A stretch of 64,000 nucleotides of DNA from Paramoeba atlantica (taxonomy: Eukaryota > Discosea). Both the position numbers and the translations under genes were made by a program. Below the pieces are notes generated by a model. The model did not search any database. It had not been told where the DNA came from and saw only the letters and a program-made list of their open reading frames with translations. Position 1 is the first letter of the stretch. Every line of letters starts with the position of its first letter. Positions 63,113-64,000 of this stretch are shown one piece after another. The stretch spans positions 434,001 to 498,000 of the forward strand of contig CDRNVI010000002.1 in assembly GCA_977017575.1 (NCBI GenBank), read 5' to 3'.

Positions 63113-63156
63113 GTCCAAACGTTGTTGTCTTATTATTTCATATTCTTACTTCTTCC

Positions 63157-64000
63157 ATGGGAGTGGTCACCCGCTCTCAGTCAAAAGAAACAGGAGTAGC
63201 TCCTGAAATTTTACCTCTCGCACCTGCCCGACGCAGCAAGAAATCCGTGCCCGCCAGAACGAAACCTCCGTCGAGCGATCCGCCCCCACATAAGACACCT
63301 CCGCCAGCGACGCATTTTTCACTGCCGACGCCATCGCTCGCACCGCCACGTACACCACCGCCACGTACACCCCCGCGATTGCCAACGCCCCCGCCCTCGA
63401 TGCGTCCCTCGTTGGCACGCCACCTGCCGTCGACACCTCCGGCGCCACTACCGTCATTACCGCTGGACAAACCGATACAACCGCGAGTCGACAGCGCCCG
63501 TCAGGATTTTTCAGAATTCAATAGCCAAGAATTCAATAGCCAAGAATCGCCGACAGAAACAGCGCCCCCTCGACCGGTAACGCCGCCATCCGCGAAAAAG
63601 AATTTCAGAAAAGGTTTTCGAATGTCCTTTCACGAGCTGAAGAAACAAGTGGATGAAGCAGAAAGGAAGGCAAAGGAAAGAAAAGATCAAGAAGCGGCCG
63701 CATCGAGGCAAGAAAAAGTCAGTTCACTAATTCGGATTCGTCGTCCTGAGGGATATAAGTTCCAGTTACCGTCAGCCACCGCTGTAGTTCAGTCTTTAAA
63801 GCCCATTGCAAGCCTGATATCAAACACGCTGCCTTCTTTGTCTGCGACGCTGCCCTCACTGTCAAGTGACGAGTATTCTGGAGTATGCGTGTCACCTTCG
63901 ATTTTCCAAACAGGCGTGCAACCAGAATCGCGCTCAGCCTTACAACCAGACGCTGGCCCAGATTTCGACACGGTTCGCAGAGCCAATTCAGCAACACTAA
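63157..64000 (+). CDS. CRE-like ORF N-terminus, subtype B (copy C19), runs off the window
   Basis: Starts MGVVTRSQSKETGVAPEILP after GTTGTTGTCTTATTATTTC and a pyrimidine leader. Residues 30-145 are Pro/Ser/Thr-rich; then KKNFRKGFRMSFHELKKQVD and a charged, probably coiled-coil, stretch. The frame is open to base 64000 (281 codons). The tail SLISNTLPSLSATLPSLSSD is serine/leucine-rich. It stands head to head with G2, 44 bp apart. Confidence 0.7.
   Translation, partial: MGVVTRSQSKETGVAPEILPLAPARRSKKSVPARTKPPSSDPPPHKTPPPATHFSLPTPSLAPPRTPPPRTPPRLPTPPPSMRPSLARHLPSTPPAPLPSLPLDKPIQPRVDSARQDFSEFNSQEFNSQESPTETAPPRPVTPPSAKKNFRKGFRMSFHELKKQVDEAERKAKERKDQEAAASRQEKVSSLIRIRRPEGYKFQLPSATAVVQSLKPIASLISNTLPSLSATLPSLSSDEYSGVCVSPSIFQTGVQPESRSALQPDAGPDFDTVRRANSATL

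Overview
The window is a dense nest of retrotransposons with no host gene I can name with confidence. Nearly all of it is explained by about twenty copies of a CRE/SLACS-like non-LTR family (reverse transcriptase, zinc knuckles and a restriction-like endonuclease, RLE; labelled C1-C20), four tyrosine-recombinase (YR) retroelements of VIPER/TATE/Ngaro type (Y1-Y4), two ingi/L1Tc-like LINEs with APE endonuclease and RNase H (G1, G2), one 5'-truncated LINE with a different RLE (N1), a Tc1/mariner-like DNA transposon, a MITE-like element with 9-bp target duplications, and short structured retroposons. CRE-clade, ingi-like and VIPER/TATE-like elements together suggest a euglenozoan, most likely a kinetoplastid relative or a diplonemid. 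This is supported by a short sequence at the 5' ends of several copies, TTTCTGTACCTTGTTG, which closely resembles the 3' half of the kinetoplastid/diplonemid spliced leader exon as I remember it. The assignment is inference: no rRNA, tRNA or host protein fixes it.

Layout. 1-7.7 kb: C1, then C2 (split by a Tc1/mariner element at 1329-3625), then C3 (split by a 793-bp retroposon carrying a repeat ORF and by a 64-bp insertion). 8.2-11.9 kb: C4. 12-17.7 kb: Y1, whose RT region holds Y2 with split direct repeats. 17.8-23.1 kb: C5 fragment and Y3, the latter carrying the MITE-like insertion and followed by long direct repeats. 23.1-28.3 kb: hairpin-rich non-coding DNA and C6, with a 508-bp structured SINE-like insertion. 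28.3-53.5 kb: one plus-strand copy, C7, apparently cut into at least five pieces by C8-C14, G1, Y4 and others. 53.5-63.1 kb: C15 and G2, with a chimeric block and C18 inserted in G2. 63.2-64 kb: the start of C19.

Many insertions can be read exactly because a homologous coding frame closes once the insert and one target duplication are removed. They give target duplications of 4-15 bp for LINE-like units, TA for the Tc1/mariner element, 9 bp for the MITE-like element and none for the YR elements. The likeliest new biology is (1) spliced-leader-like 5' termini on CRE copies and on at least one non-CRE retroposon, and (2) a family of seven covarying stem-loops in structured non-coding retroposons.
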